Shown piece after piece: positions 1-9,386 of a stretch of DNA of 64,000 bases (positions are counted from its first letter, which is position 1; each line of letters begins with the position of its first letter). The notes beneath the pieces were generated by a model. The model was not told the DNA's origin and searched no databases. It saw only the letters and a program-made list of their open reading frames with translations. The stretch is taken from assembly GCA_041397625.1 (NCBI GenBank), contig JAWKWH010000002.1:124001-188000 (forward strand). The letters are read 5' to 3'. The DNA comes from JAWKWH01 sp041397625 (GTDB lineage: Bacteria; Pseudomonadota; Alphaproteobacteria; Rhizobiales; Rhizobiaceae). The translations under genes and the position numbers were made by a program.

Positions 1-32
1 CGGCTTTGCTGAAGTCTTTCTGGCGCTCTTAA

Positions 33-608
33 TTAGCGATCGGCAATCGCAACGAGGTGCGTAGCGGCGTTTCCGGCAGACTGAAAATACTGCGTGTTCC
101 CGTGAATGAGCGCCAAGCTCATGCTTCCCTCAATGAGCACCATGACCTGCCGGGCAAGCTGAGCAGATGCGTTCAAACCAGCCGCGTCCAACTGCTCCGC
201 CAGCCAGCGCTCAACCGCTTTCTTATGAGAGCTTGCCGCGTGCCTCGCGGGATGACCGGGCATATCTGCAAGCTCTGCGGCAATGCGTGAAAACCCCGAC
301 CCGAGCCACGAATCGCGTTCAGCCCATGCCTGCAACTCCTTGAAGAGATTAGCCACCAGCACCGCTGGCTGAGTCGTTTCGTCACCGGCCCATTTCCGGA
401 ACTGCGGCATCAGATGCATGTGCACCTCCTCCAAAGCCGCAGCGGCGATATCGTCCTTGCTCTTGAAGTGGTAATAGACGGTCCGCTTGGTCAGCTTGGC
501 GCGCTCGGCAACGGCATCGACGCTGACACGAGAAAAGCCCTCCCGATAGAATAGACTGTAGGCGGACTGCAGAATGCGGCCCCTTGTGCTGGGACGTTCA
601 GCGTTCAT
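33..608 (-). CDS. TetR/AcrR-family transcriptional regulator
   Basis: A 191-residue one-domain repressor. The N-terminal DNA-binding domain is clear (about residues 9-55): helix-turn-helix with VDAVAERAKLTKRTVYYHF at about 30-48, where the TVYYHF end is the hallmark of TetR proteins. The C-terminal ligand domain shows no recognisable specificity. It is transcribed divergently from an MFS transporter that starts at 728, the usual arrangement for a repressor controlling its own efflux pump or importer. A short inverted repeat lies 14 bases upstream of its ATG. The family call is firm. The ligand is unknown, and control of the neighbouring transporter is inferred from position only. Confidence 0.9.
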   Translation of the reverse strand: MNAERPSTRGRILQSAYSLFYREGFSRVSVDAVAERAKLTKRTVYYHFKSKDDIAAAALEEVHMHLMPQFRKWAGDETTQPAVLVANLFKELQAWAERDSWLGSGFSRIAAELADMPGHPARHAASSHKKAVERWLAEQLDAAGLNASAQLARQVMVLIEGSMSLALIHGNTQYFQSAGNAATHLVAIADR

Positions 609-621
609 GTGATCAATGTAT

Positions 622-631
622 ACTAACTAGT
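622..631. promoter_or_regulatory. candidate TetR operator (ACTA-N2-TAGT)
   Basis: ACTAACTAGT is an inverted repeat of ACTA and TAGT, inside an AT-richer stretch of the 119-base gap between the divergent tetR-type gene and the MFS gene. Autoregulated TetR proteins commonly bind such sites. The repeat is short and could occur by chance. Confidence 0.4.
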
Positions 632-727
632 GAGGCGACACAAATTTCGACCAATGCCACACTTCGAACACTCAAAGTGGCCCGTGGCACCGGTGGAACG
701 ATCCAAGTTATTCGAAGGCAGGCAAAC

Positions 728-1936
728 ATGGAACGATCGCCTATAGTAACCGAACCCCGATTTCGTTGGATCGTCGTCATGGCGGCGGCACTGATGCTCG
801 GCATCGCCATGGGCATGCTGGTGAACGGGTTGTCCGCCTTTCTTGTGCCGCTCGAAAATCATTTTGGATGGGAGCGGGCGGAAGTTGCAGCAATCAATTC
901 CTTCGGCCTGATCGGTATCGCTTTGGGCGGCATCGTCATGGGGTTGCTTGCCGACCGCATCGCCATCCGTACGGTTTGCCTGGTCGGGTCAGGAAGCTTG
1001 TCTCTCGCACTTGTCGTTGCCTCACATGCGCATGCCCTCTGGCATTTCTACGCCCTGTTTTTTGCGGCCGGCGCCATAGGAGGTGGCGCCTTGTTTGCGC
1101 CGGTTATCGCGCTGGTTGGCGGCTGGTTTCGAACTGGTGCCGGCCTGGCCATCGGAATTGCATCGGCAGGGCAGGCCCTCGGTCAGGGGCTCGTGCCGTA
1201 TGTCGCCGGATATCTGATCCAGATGTCTGGATGGGCAACTGCGCTGACTATTCTCGGCGCTTTTTCCGCCATCACACTAGGCCCGCTTTCCTTTTTGATG
1301 CTTCCTCCTCCAAAATCCGACGCACGGACCAGCGAGACCGATGATACCGGCCCAAGGCTTTCTCCCGGAACCGTGCTTCCAGCCCTGTCGTTGGCAGTTC
1401 TCGGCTGTTGCGCAGGGATGGCAGTGCCGCTGATCCACCTGGTGCCGCTGATCCAAGGTGTTTGCGGTGTGGGGGCCGAGGCCGGCGGGCCACTGCTGCT
1501 GTTGCTGGTTGCTGCGATCGGAGGGCGCATCGTCTTTGGCCGCCTCGCAGACATGATCGGCCCGCTGCGCGCATGGATGACTGCAACGGCGTGGCAGACC
1601 GCGCTAATGCTCGGATTCATGATGCTGGGGTCGCTCAAGTCCTTCTGGTTATTCGCACCGCTCTACGGGTTTGGCTACGGCGGAGTAATGACGGGGGTCT
1701 TGGTCTCTGTGCGGGCGTTGACACCGACATCACGCCGGGCATCGGCCACAGGCATTGTTCTGGCATTTGCATGGTTCGGTCATGCCATCGGTGGCTGGCA
1801 AGGGGGCTTTTTCTTCGATTTGACCGGCGCCTATTTCTGGTCCTTCGCCAATGCGGCGCTGTTTGGCCTGATGAACTTGGCCGTCGTCGGCACGATCTAT
1901 GTCATCACCCGGCGGAAGCTTGCTGCCCTCGCCTAG
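728..1936 (+). CDS. MFS transporter
   Basis: A 402-residue polytopic inner-membrane protein with about 12 hydrophobic segments in two halves. The major-facilitator loop motif appears after TM2 (GLLADRIAIRT) and in weaker form in the second half (GRLADMIGPLR). I start it at the ATG at 728 because AAGGCAGG lies just upstream and the following residues lead straight into TM1; the reading frame is open further upstream but the extra residues look non-coding. It probably moves a small organic anion or drug and is paired with the divergent TetR regulator. The substrate cannot be read from sequence. G+C appears lower than in the genes after 3 kb. Confidence 0.88.
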   Translation: MERSPIVTEPRFRWIVVMAAALMLGIAMGMLVNGLSAFLVPLENHFGWERAEVAAINSFGLIGIALGGIVMGLLADRIAIRTVCLVGSGSLSLALVVASHAHALWHFYALFFAAGAIGGGALFAPVIALVGGWFRTGAGLAIGIASAGQALGQGLVPYVAGYLIQMSGWATALTILGAFSAITLGPLSFLMLPPPKSDARTSETDDTGPRLSPGTVLPALSLAVLGCCAGMAVPLIHLVPLIQGVCGVGAEAGGPLLLLLVAAIGGRIVFGRLADMIGPLRAWMTATAWQTALMLGFMMLGSLKSFWLFAPLYGFGYGGVMTGVLVSVRALTPTSRRASATGIVLAFAWFGHAIGGWQGGFFFDLTGAYFWSFANAALFGLMNLAVVGTIYVITRRKLAALA

Positions 1937-2248
1937 CGTTTCGAGCACCAGCTCATGCATTTTTTGCCTGAACGGGCTGTTCTGCCATCGCGGCAATCAG
2001 AAGCGAAAAGCAGTCATCTGAGCAAGTGACCGCATCGGCAGCTTTGTCCGCTTCGTGAGCCATCCCGCCAATCCTATACACCTACCCAAATCCTCCCTGG
2101 TGCTGGCTGGTTGAACGGGAAACCCGGGCACGGGCGGGCAGTTGGCGATCAGGAAAAGCCGCTATGCGTCGACCGTTGTCGTCGCCGGGTTGATCGCGGG
2201 TGCGCGGCGGGCAGGGTCGCGGCTGGCGTGTGCCTGGAAAGCGGAACG
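1937..2248. other. 312-base gap between convergent genes, nothing recognised
   Basis: This lies between the stop of the MFS gene and the stop of the PAN-like gene. I see no convincing coding sequence, RNA gene or strong hairpin followed by a T run. Confidence 0.6.
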
Positions 2249-3148
2249 CTAACCCTTTATCCTGCATTCGAAATTCGGCTGGGACATATCGCCTTTTATG
2301 ATCGGCCCGGCCTTATCCACATTGGAAGGTTTGGAAAAGCCCTTGCCGAAATACTGGCAATAGTTTCGGGTCGGGTCCCAGGCATAGGCTTCACAATCGG
2401 CGTTCTGGTAGCAGGTTTGCGCACAGATCGCGTCTACCGTCGAGAGTTCGCCATCCCAGGACGGATAGTTGCCGTTGGCGTCGCGGCATACGCCTTGCTG
2501 CGGATTGTGCCATATGCCGACCGGCTGGCATTCCACCACCGAGCCGACCGAGTCCTTCTCCAGATAGAAATCCAGGCACGGCACGCAGCCGTGGCTGTCG
2601 ACATAGTCGCGCCAGTCCGTCTCGCCGTCCTTTGGATCGGTGGACAGGCAGTAGCCGGTGCCGTTGTTGGACCCCCAGTGCCGGGTCCATTCAACATCGG
2701 GGTAGTCGTTTTCCTCGGTTCTCTTGCTCAGTTTCATCTGGTCGATGAGAAACGCATCCGCGCCCTGTATGCTCAGCCGCAGGATCAATGCGTCGTCGTT
2801 CACCTCCGCGCCAAACCACCCCTCGTAATTGTCTTCCCAGGGCGTAAACAGGGATCCGAGGACGTCCACCGAGCAACTGTCGATGACGATCAGCCGGCGG
2901 TTTTTCTCAAAATCGGGATGAAAGTCCTCCAGTTCACGGCCGAGGTCGTCCAGATACTGGATGCGAAGGGTGTTCTTGCTCGCCGTGTTGTCCGCATCGC
3001 TGTGCTTGCAGTCGATGGAAAGAAAGTAGTTTACCAACCGTTCCAGGCCGCTTCCGTCTTTCTTGAAGTGAATATGTTGCGCGTGCGCATTTCCTCCCAG
3101 GGCAAGAAAAAAGGCGGCCGCCCCCATGCCGATCAGATGACGTCGCAT
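2249..3148 (-). CDS. secreted Cys-rich protein with PAN/apple-like segment
   Basis: About 299 residues from the ATG at 3148, which is preceded by GGGAG and gives a clean signal peptide (MRRHLIGMGAAAFFLALGG then NAHAQ). The mature protein is acidic and rich in cysteine. The C-terminal part, with AICAQTCYQNADCEAYAWD followed by NYCQYFGKG, has the C-x3-C-x4-C-x-A-[YW] look of PAN/apple domains, which bind proteins or glycans. A middle stretch, HGCVPCLDFYLEKD, adds more cysteines. Disulfides imply a periplasmic or extracellular location. It stands alone between opposed genes, so context gives no role. The PAN assignment is by pattern and moderately sure; the function is unknown. Confidence 0.6.
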   Translation of the reverse strand: MRRHLIGMGAAAFFLALGGNAHAQHIHFKKDGSGLERLVNYFLSIDCKHSDADNTASKNTLRIQYLDDLGRELEDFHPDFEKNRRLIVIDSCSVDVLGSLFTPWEDNYEGWFGAEVNDDALILRLSIQGADAFLIDQMKLSKRTEENDYPDVEWTRHWGSNNGTGYCLSTDPKDGETDWRDYVDSHGCVPCLDFYLEKDSVGSVVECQPVGIWHNPQQGVCRDANGNYPSWDGELSTVDAICAQTCYQNADCEAYAWDPTRNYCQYFGKGFSKPSNVDKAGPIIKGDMSQPNFECRIKG

Positions 3149-3289
3149 TGGAAATCTCCCTGGCAACAGTCGCGAGAATAGCACAACAGGCCGCCTGATC
3201 ACGGTCTTATTCGAGCAGGCCCGGTGCGATGTTGCCTTTTGCGCCAACCCGTTAGTAGATACGCTTTACCCGACCACCGGAGCCCGCCC

Positions 3290-4450
3290 ATGACGCCTTT
3301 CGCCTTCAATACCACACCGAGCGTTCGCTTCGGCGCCGGCAGTTCGGCCGAGCTCGATACAATCGCCGGCAGGCTGCTCGGCGAGCGGGTCCTCTTCATC
3401 ACCGATCCCGGCATCATGGCGCTCGGGCTCGCCGACAAGGCGATCGCCGCGCTCGAACGTGCCGGCCATGCGCTCGCCCTGTTCACCGAGGTCGAGCCCG
3501 ATCCGTCGCTTGCCACCCTGACGCGGGCGACCGAAAGGGCGTTGTCGCACGGCGCCACCGGCGTCGTCGGCGTCGGCGGCGGTTCCTCGCTCGACATCGC
3601 CAAGCTCGCCGCGCTCATCGCCGGCTCGCGCGAGGATTTGGACGAAGCATGGGGCGTCGCCAACGCCAAGGGACCGCGCCTGCCGCTGGTCCTCGTGCCG
3701 ACGACGGCGGGAACCGGCTCCGAGGTCACACCGGTGTCGATCATCACTGTCGGCGGCGAGGAGAAGCGCGGCGTGTCGTCACCGGTCATCCTGCCCGACA
3801 TCGCCGTGCTCGACCCGGCGCTGACGCTCGGCCTGCCGCCGGCGATCACGGCTGCAACCGGCGTCGACGCCATGGTGCACGCGATCGAGGCCTACGCGTC
3901 GAAGAACGCCAACAACAATCCGCTGTCGAAGCTGCTGGCGCGCCAGGCGCTGACGCTGCTCGGGGCCAATATCGAGACGGCGGTGTTTGAGGGCAACGAC
4001 ATCGAGGCGAGGGGGGCGATGCTGCTCGGCTCAATGCTCGCCGGCCAGGCCTTCGCCAACTCGCCGGTCGCCGCCGTCCATGCGCTGGCCTACCCGATCG
4101 GCGGCACCTTCCACGTGCCGCACGGCCTGTCGAATGCGCTGGTGCTGCCGCATGTGCTGCGCTTCAATGCGCCGGAGGCGGCCCATCTCTACGCCGAGAT
4201 CGCCGCCGACGCCTTCCCGACGCTTGCGGACGAAAGCGGTGCGCAGGGTCGTTGCGCCGCCTTCATCGAGGCGCTCGCGGATCTGTCGAGGCGCCTCGGC
4301 CTGCAGACGATGCTGCGCGAGGTCGGCATCGGCGAGGCCGACCTGCCGAAGATGGCCGCCGATGCCATGAAGCAGACGCGGCTGCTGGTCAACAATCCGC
4401 GCGAGGTCGGCGAGGCCGACGCGCTGTCGATCTATCGGGCAGCGCTGTGA
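3290..4450 (+). CDS. iron-containing alcohol dehydrogenase
   Basis: 386 residues, typical for group III metal-dependent alcohol dehydrogenases. The NAD(P)-binding glycine motif GVGGGSSLDIAK and the TTAGTGSEVT loop are intact. Metal ligands are present as DAMVHAIEAY and, further on, a histidine trio in AAVHALAYPIGGTFHVPHG. The ATG at 3290 is chosen because it begins the family N-terminus (FAFNTTPSVRFGAG); upstream in-frame residues are not conserved-looking. It overlaps the thioesterase gene by four bases, so the two are probably cotranscribed. The substrate may be a primary alcohol, a 1,2-diol or maleylacetate; sequence alone does not decide. Confidence 0.9.
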   Translation: MTPFAFNTTPSVRFGAGSSAELDTIAGRLLGERVLFITDPGIMALGLADKAIAALERAGHALALFTEVEPDPSLATLTRATERALSHGATGVVGVGGGSSLDIAKLAALIAGSREDLDEAWGVANAKGPRLPLVLVPTTAGTGSEVTPVSIITVGGEEKRGVSSPVILPDIAVLDPALTLGLPPAITAATGVDAMVHAIEAYASKNANNNPLSKLLARQALTLLGANIETAVFEGNDIEARGAMLLGSMLAGQAFANSPVAAVHALAYPIGGTFHVPHGLSNALVLPHVLRFNAPEAAHLYAEIAADAFPTLADESGAQGRCAAFIEALADLSRRLGLQTMLREVGIGEADLPKMAADAMKQTRLLVNNPREVGEADALSIYRAAL

Positions 4451-4884
4451 GCGGTCGCCCGCAACCGTCGCGGCGCGACGCCTACCGCGCCTTCCGTCCG
4501 ATCATGACGCGGTGGATGGACAACGACGTCTATGGCCACATGAACAATGTGGTCCACTATTCGCTGTTCGACACGGCGGTGAATGGATGGTTGATCGAAC
4601 AGGGCGTGCTCGATTTTCGCGCCGGCGAGCAGGTCGGCCTCGTCGTCGAGACCGGCTGCCGCTATTTCGCCGAGATGGTGTTTCCCGACCTGGTGACGGC
4701 AGGTATCCGCGTCGCCAGGCTTGGCTCGTCGTCGGTGCGCTACGAGGTTGGGCTGTTCCGCAACGATGACGAGGCCGCCGCCGCGGAAGGCCATTTCATT
4801 CACGTCTATGTCGACCGGGTTACGCGCAAGGCGATGCCGCTCAACGGGCCGTTGCGTGCCGCTCTGGAGACGATCGCGGTCTGA
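4447..4884 (+). CDS. acyl-CoA thioesterase, hotdog fold (4HBT family)
   Basis: 145 residues from a GTG start that overlaps the stop of the preceding dehydrogenase as GTGA, a translational-coupling arrangement. The active-site region DNDVYGHMNNVVHYSLFD matches the D-x-x-G-H-x-N-N signature of 4-hydroxybenzoyl-CoA thioesterase and YbgC-like proteins, with the aspartate near residue 25 as likely catalytic acid. It hydrolyses an acyl-CoA in the cytoplasm. Together with the alcohol dehydrogenase it could finish a small oxidation or overflow route, but that is inference. Its stop is only four bases from the stop of the convergent pgi gene. Confidence 0.85.
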   Translation: MSGRPQPSRRDAYRAFRPIMTRWMDNDVYGHMNNVVHYSLFDTAVNGWLIEQGVLDFRAGEQVGLVVETGCRYFAEMVFPDLVTAGIRVARLGSSSVRYEVGLFRNDDEAAAAEGHFIHVYVDRVTRKAMPLNGPLRAALETIAV

Positions 4885-4888
4885 ACTC

Positions 4889-6541
4889 TCAGCGTTTTTC
4901 CGGCTTCTCGCGCAAGGTGAAGATCTGAGCCAGCAGGTTGCGGGTCGAGCTGTCGTGCCTGGCCGAGGACGAGCGCTGCTCAACCACCGGCAAGAGCGCC
5001 GTCGCCAGTTCCTTGCCCAGCTCGACGCCCCACTGGTCGAAGGCGTTGATGCCGTAGAGGCAGGCCTCGACGAAGACCCGGTGCTCGTAGAGAGCGATCA
5101 GTTCGCCGAGCTTTGCCGGCGTCAGCTTGTCGTAGAGGATGGTGATCGAAGGCCTGTTGCCCGGAAAGGTCTTGTGCGGGATCAGCCTGGCGGCGTCCTT
5201 GCGCGCCATGCCCTGTTCGGCAAGCTGTGCCGCAGCCTCCAGTTCGGTGCGGCCGCGCATCAGCGCTTCCGACTGCGCCAGGCAGTTGGCGATCAAAAGC
5301 CGGTGCTGGTGGTCGAGATCCGGCTCGTGGCCGCGCGCGGCGACTAGGAATTCGACCGGAATGATGTCGGTACCCTGGTGAATGAGCTGGAAGAAGGCGT
5401 GCTGGCCGTTGGTGCCGGGCTCGCCCCAGACCACGGGACCGGACCGATGGGTGAGCGGCTTGCCGTCGAGACCGACGCGCTTGCCGTTCGATTCCATGTC
5501 GAGCTGCTGCAGATAGGCGGGAAAACGCGCCAGGCGCTGGTCGTAGGGCACGATGGCGCGGGTCGGATAGTCCATCACCTCGCGGTGCCAGTAGCCGACG
5601 AGGCCGAGCAGCACCGGCAGGTTCTCATGGAGTGGTGTCGTCTCGAAATGACGGTCCATGGCATGGCCGCCGTCGAGGAAGGCGCGGAACGCGTCGCGGC
5701 CGATCGCGATCATCAGCGGTAGGCCGATGGCCGACCAGATCGAGTAGCGTCCGCCGACCCAGTCCCAGAAGCCGAAGGTGCGCTCCTCGTCGATGCCGAA
5801 CTTGCGCACCTTGTCGAGCGCGGTCGACACGGCTGCGAAATGCACGCCGACGGCGGCCTCGCCGAGCCTGCCCGACAGCCAGCGCCGCGCCGTCTCGGCA
5901 TTCGTCATCGTCTCGATGGTGGTGAAGGTCTTCGAGGCGACGACGAACAGGGTGGTCGCCGGATCGAGCTTCCTGAGCACATCGGCTATGTCGGCGCCGT
6001 CGACATTGGAGACGAAATGCAGGCGCGGTCCGTCATGGTAGGGCTCCAGCGCCAGCGTCGCCATCGCCGGACCGAGGTCGGACCCGCCGATGCCGATGTT
6101 GACGACATCGGTGAAACGCTTGCCGCTGATGCCCGAAGTGTAGCCGGAGCGCACCATGTCGGCAAACGCCGCCATGCGGTCGAGCACTTCGGCAACATCG
6201 CCGGAAACCGGTTCGCCGTCGGTGTGGATGGGCATGTCGCGCGGCGCGCGCAGTGCCGTGTGCAGTACGGCGCGGTTCTCGGTGATGTTGATGTGCTCGC
6301 CGGCGAACATGGCCTCGCGCCGCGCCTCCAGGCCGCTTGCGCGCGCCAGCTCGAACAGCGCCGCCATGATTTCGTCGGAGACGGCGCATTTGGCGTAGTC
6401 GAGCAGCATGTCGCCATGCATGGCCGAGAAGCGGCCTGCGCGCTCGGGATCGGCGTCGAAGGCCTGGCGCATGTCGGCGGGGCCGGTGCGGCGGGTAATG
6501 TCGCGGAGTTTTTTCAGCGACGCCTCGAACTGATCGGACAT
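4889..6541 (-). CDS. pgi: glucose-6-phosphate isomerase
   Basis: 550 residues, the normal bacterial Pgi length. It interconverts glucose 6-phosphate and fructose 6-phosphate in the cytoplasm. Family signatures are present in order: the phosphate-binding GIGGSDLGP (about 150-158), WVGGRYSIWSAIGLP (about 261-275), the catalytic glutamate in MESNGKR (about 349-355) and GTNGQHAFFQLIHQGT (about 376-391). The gene follows the fructokinase-type gene by 30 bases on the same strand, so the pair can channel fructose to the glucose 6-phosphate node. In rhizobia this feeds the Entner-Doudoroff and pentose phosphate routes. Confidence 0.97.
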   Translation of the reverse strand: MSDQFEASLKKLRDITRRTGPADMRQAFDADPERAGRFSAMHGDMLLDYAKCAVSDEIMAALFELARASGLEARREAMFAGEHINITENRAVLHTALRAPRDMPIHTDGEPVSGDVAEVLDRMAAFADMVRSGYTSGISGKRFTDVVNIGIGGSDLGPAMATLALEPYHDGPRLHFVSNVDGADIADVLRKLDPATTLFVVASKTFTTIETMTNAETARRWLSGRLGEAAVGVHFAAVSTALDKVRKFGIDEERTFGFWDWVGGRYSIWSAIGLPLMIAIGRDAFRAFLDGGHAMDRHFETTPLHENLPVLLGLVGYWHREVMDYPTRAIVPYDQRLARFPAYLQQLDMESNGKRVGLDGKPLTHRSGPVVWGEPGTNGQHAFFQLIHQGTDIIPVEFLVAARGHEPDLDHQHRLLIANCLAQSEALMRGRTELEAAAQLAEQGMARKDAARLIPHKTFPGNRPSITILYDKLTPAKLGELIALYEHRVFVEACLYGINAFDQWGVELGKELATALLPVVEQRSSSARHDSSTRNLLAQIFTLREKPEKR

Positions 6542-6571
6542 GATGGCGCGTTCCAGTCAGTGGTTTGCGGG

Positions 6572-7498
6572 TTAGAAGCCTATCTCGTCGGCCCATGGCG
6601 GATTGGCGCCGGCGCGCGACACGGTTACCGCGGCTGCGCGGGTGCCGAGATCGAGCGCGCGCGCGATGGCCTCCTTGTCGAACCCGGCGAATGTCTGCGT
6701 CGACATCAGGCCGTCGCGCCACAACGACGCCATCAGGCCGGCGCTGAATGTGTCGCCGGCGCCGACCGTGTCGACCACATCGATGCGCCTGACGTCGGCA
6801 TGGACTTTGCCGCCGCGAAAGTAAGCGGTGATGCCGGCCGCGCCCGCCGTGATGACGACGAGCCTGGGACCGGCGTCGAGCCAGCGCCCGGCGATCGCAT
6901 CGGTGTCGCCCTCTTCGCCGAACCAGCGCATGTCCTCGTCGGAAATCTTGATGATGTCGGCCAACGCGATCATGCGGCGCATGCGCGCCAGGTGACTGTC
7001 GCGATCGGCGATGAAATTCGGCCGGATGTTCGGATCGAGCAGGATCACCCGCTTGCCGCTCTCGCGGCGCATCAGCGCCTCATAGGTCGTTCCGCACGGT
7101 TCCTGGGCGAGGCTGATGGCGCCGAATTGCAGCGCGGTGACGGCATCGTCGATTTCCGGCAGATCGCTCTCTCCAAGCATGCGGTCGGCGGCATTCTCGC
7201 CGTAGAATGTGTAGTTCGCCTGGCCGTCGACTAGGTCGACGAAGGCGAGCGTGGTCGGGCGCTCCGACCTGGCGGTATAGTCGATGGCGACATTGCTGTC
7301 GGCGAGCGTGCGCGCCAGCAACTGGCCGAACAGGTCAAACGAGATGCCGGAAAGGAAGCCGGTCGGAACGCCGAGGCGGCCGAGCGCGATCGCCGTGTTG
7401 AAGCTGGCGCCGCCGGCATAGGGCGCATAGGCCGGCTCGCCCGCCTCGGACTTGCGGGGCAGCATGTCGACCAGGGCTTCGCCGCAGCACAAAATCAT
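6572..7498 (-). CDS. PfkB-family sugar kinase, probable fructokinase
   Basis: 308 residues from the ATG at 7498, which begins the canonical N-terminus MILCCGEALVDMLP; the upstream in-frame ATG adds 17 residues foreign to the family. PfkB signature 1 (GGASFNTAIALGRLG) and signature 2 with catalytic aspartate (DTVGAGDTFSAGL) are intact. It phosphorylates a ketohexose or related sugar with ATP. The fructokinase reading rests on the N-terminus and on adjacency to pgi; ribokinase or 2-keto-3-deoxygluconate kinase cannot be excluded. It lies downstream of fhs on the same strand after a 109-base gap. Confidence 0.85.
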   Translation of the reverse strand: MILCCGEALVDMLPRKSEAGEPAYAPYAGGASFNTAIALGRLGVPTGFLSGISFDLFGQLLARTLADSNVAIDYTARSERPTTLAFVDLVDGQANYTFYGENAADRMLGESDLPEIDDAVTALQFGAISLAQEPCGTTYEALMRRESGKRVILLDPNIRPNFIADRDSHLARMRRMIALADIIKISDEDMRWFGEEGDTDAIAGRWLDAGPRLVVITAGAAGITAYFRGGKVHADVRRIDVVDTVGAGDTFSAGLMASLWRDGLMSTQTFAGFDKEAIARALDLGTRAAAVTVSRAGANPPWADEIGF

Positions 7499-7607
7499 TC
7501 CCGTGCTATAGACCAGGATCGCTCTGGTTGAAAACGCCTGTCGCGGCAATTGTTCCGCCCGCCGCGATTTCGTCCTCCGGACTTGGCATCGGAGCCCGTT
7601 CGAACCG

Positions 7608-9287
7608 TCAGAACAGCCCCTCGATCAGTCCGTCATCGTTGAGATAGATCTTCTCCGACGACGGAACCTTGGGCAGGCCCGGCATGGTCATGATCTCACC
7701 GCAGATGACGACGATGAAGCCAGCGCCGGCCGACAGCCGTACCTCGCGGATCGGCACGGTGTGCCCGGTCGGCGCGCCACGCAGGTTCGGGTCGGTCGAA
7801 AACGAGTACTGGGTCTTGGCCATGCAGATCGGCAGCTTGCCGTAACCCTGTTCCTCCCACTGGTGGAGCTGGTTGCGCACCGACTTGTCGGCGATCGCCT
7901 CCGAACCGCGATAGATGCGCTGCACCACCGTGTTGATCTTCTCGAACAGCGGCATCTCGTCGCCATAAAGCGGCGAGAACTGCGACGCGCCCGATTCGGC
8001 GAGATCGACAACCTTGTGGGCAAGCTCGGTGATGCCCTTCGACCCTTCGGCCCAATGCCGGCAAACGATGGCCTCGGCGCCGAGCGAGGCGACATAGTCG
8101 GTCACCGCCTCGATCTCAGCACCGGTGTCGGAGATGAAATGGTTGATGCCGACGACGGCGGGAACGCCGAACTGCTTGACGTTCTCGATATGCCGGCCGA
8201 GATTGGCGCAGCCCTTCTTCACCGCCTCGACATTCTCGGCGCCGAGATCCTCCTTCTTGACCCCGCCGTTCATCTTCAGCGCGCGAACCGTTGCGACGAT
8301 GACGGCGGCGGCCGGCTTCAGCCCGGCCTTGCGGCATTTGATGTCGAAGAACTTCTCTGCTCCGAGATCGGCGCCGAAACCGGCTTCGGTGACCACGTAG
8401 TCGGCGAGCCGGAGAGCCGTGGTGGTGGCCATGACCGAGTTGCAGCCATGGGCGATGTTGGCGAAGGGACCGCCATGGACGAAGGCGGGATTGTTTTCCA
8501 GCGTCTGCACCAGGTTGGGCTGCATGGCGTCCTTCAGCAGCACGGTCATGGCGCCATGCGCGTTGATGTCGCGGGCGTAGACCGGCGTGCGGTCGCGACG
8601 ATAGGCGATGATGATGTCGCCGAGGCGCTTTTCCAGGTCCTTCAGGTCGGTCGCCAGACACAGGATCGCCATCACCTCCGAGGCTACGGTGATATCGAAG
8701 CCGGCCTCACGCGGGAAACCGTTGGCGACGCCGCCCAGCGAGCAGACGATTTCGCGCAACGCCCTGTCGTTCATGTCCATCACCCGGCGCCAGGCGACGC
8801 GACGCTGGTCGATGTCGAGCGCGTTGCCCCAGTAGATATGGTTGTCGATCATCGCCGAAAGCAGGTTGTGGGCCGAGGTGATCGCATGGAAATCACCGGT
8901 GAAATGCAGGTTCATGTCCTCCATCGGCACGACCTGCGCATAGCCGCCGCCAGCCGCGCCGCCCTTGACGCCGAAGCACGGACCGAGCGAGGCCTCGCGG
9001 ATGCAGATTGCGGCCTTCTTGCCGATTGCGTTGAGGCCGTCGCCAAGCCCGACGGTGGTCGTCGTCTTGCCTTCGCCGGCCGGCGTCGGGTTGATCGCGG
9101 TCACCAGGATGAGCTTGCCCGGTTGCTTGTCGCGAACCGAGCGGATGAACTCTGCCGACACTTTGGCCTTGTCGTGGCCATAGGGAAGCAGATGCTCCGA
9201 CCCGATGCCCAGTTTGGCGCCGATTTCCTGGATGGGGCGTTTCTTCGCCGCGCGCGCGATCTCGATGTCGGATTTGACCTCGGCCAT
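7608..9287 (-). CDS. fhs: formate-tetrahydrofolate ligase
   Basis: 559 residues, full length. It interconverts formate + ATP + THF with 10-formyl-THF, and in C1 catabolism can run in the ATP-forming direction. The ATP-binding loop TPAGEGKTTTTVGLGDGL is at about 68-84, and the central ACKGGAA-type region appears as GVKGGAAGGGYAQV. A GGAG site precedes the ATG. It is divergent from folD across 195 bases that hold a perfect 21-bp palindrome. With FolD, formate dehydrogenase and the sarcosine-oxidase-type genes next door it completes a route from methylene-THF to CO2. Confidence 0.97.
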   Translation of the reverse strand: MAEVKSDIEIARAAKKRPIQEIGAKLGIGSEHLLPYGHDKAKVSAEFIRSVRDKQPGKLILVTAINPTPAGEGKTTTTVGLGDGLNAIGKKAAICIREASLGPCFGVKGGAAGGGYAQVVPMEDMNLHFTGDFHAITSAHNLLSAMIDNHIYWGNALDIDQRRVAWRRVMDMNDRALREIVCSLGGVANGFPREAGFDITVASEVMAILCLATDLKDLEKRLGDIIIAYRRDRTPVYARDINAHGAMTVLLKDAMQPNLVQTLENNPAFVHGGPFANIAHGCNSVMATTTALRLADYVVTEAGFGADLGAEKFFDIKCRKAGLKPAAAVIVATVRALKMNGGVKKEDLGAENVEAVKKGCANLGRHIENVKQFGVPAVVGINHFISDTGAEIEAVTDYVASLGAEAIVCRHWAEGSKGITELAHKVVDLAESGASQFSPLYGDEMPLFEKINTVVQRIYRGSEAIADKSVRNQLHQWEEQGYGKLPICMAKTQYSFSTDPNLRGAPTGHTVPIREVRLSAGAGFIVVICGEIMTMPGLPKVPSSEKIYLNDDGLIEGLF

Positions 9288-9386
9288 TTCATTTCTCCGG
9301 AGGGTAGGTGGCTAATTCGGCTTGCGATTGTTTCCAAATTCGACAATGACGCTGCCGTAGAAACGACTTCGACATGACGGTATGTG

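Noticed and set aside
8116..8661. Arg/His-rich minus-strand frame inside fhs
   Set aside because: It is an out-of-frame shadow of fhs, which is complete and carries all family motifs in its own frame.
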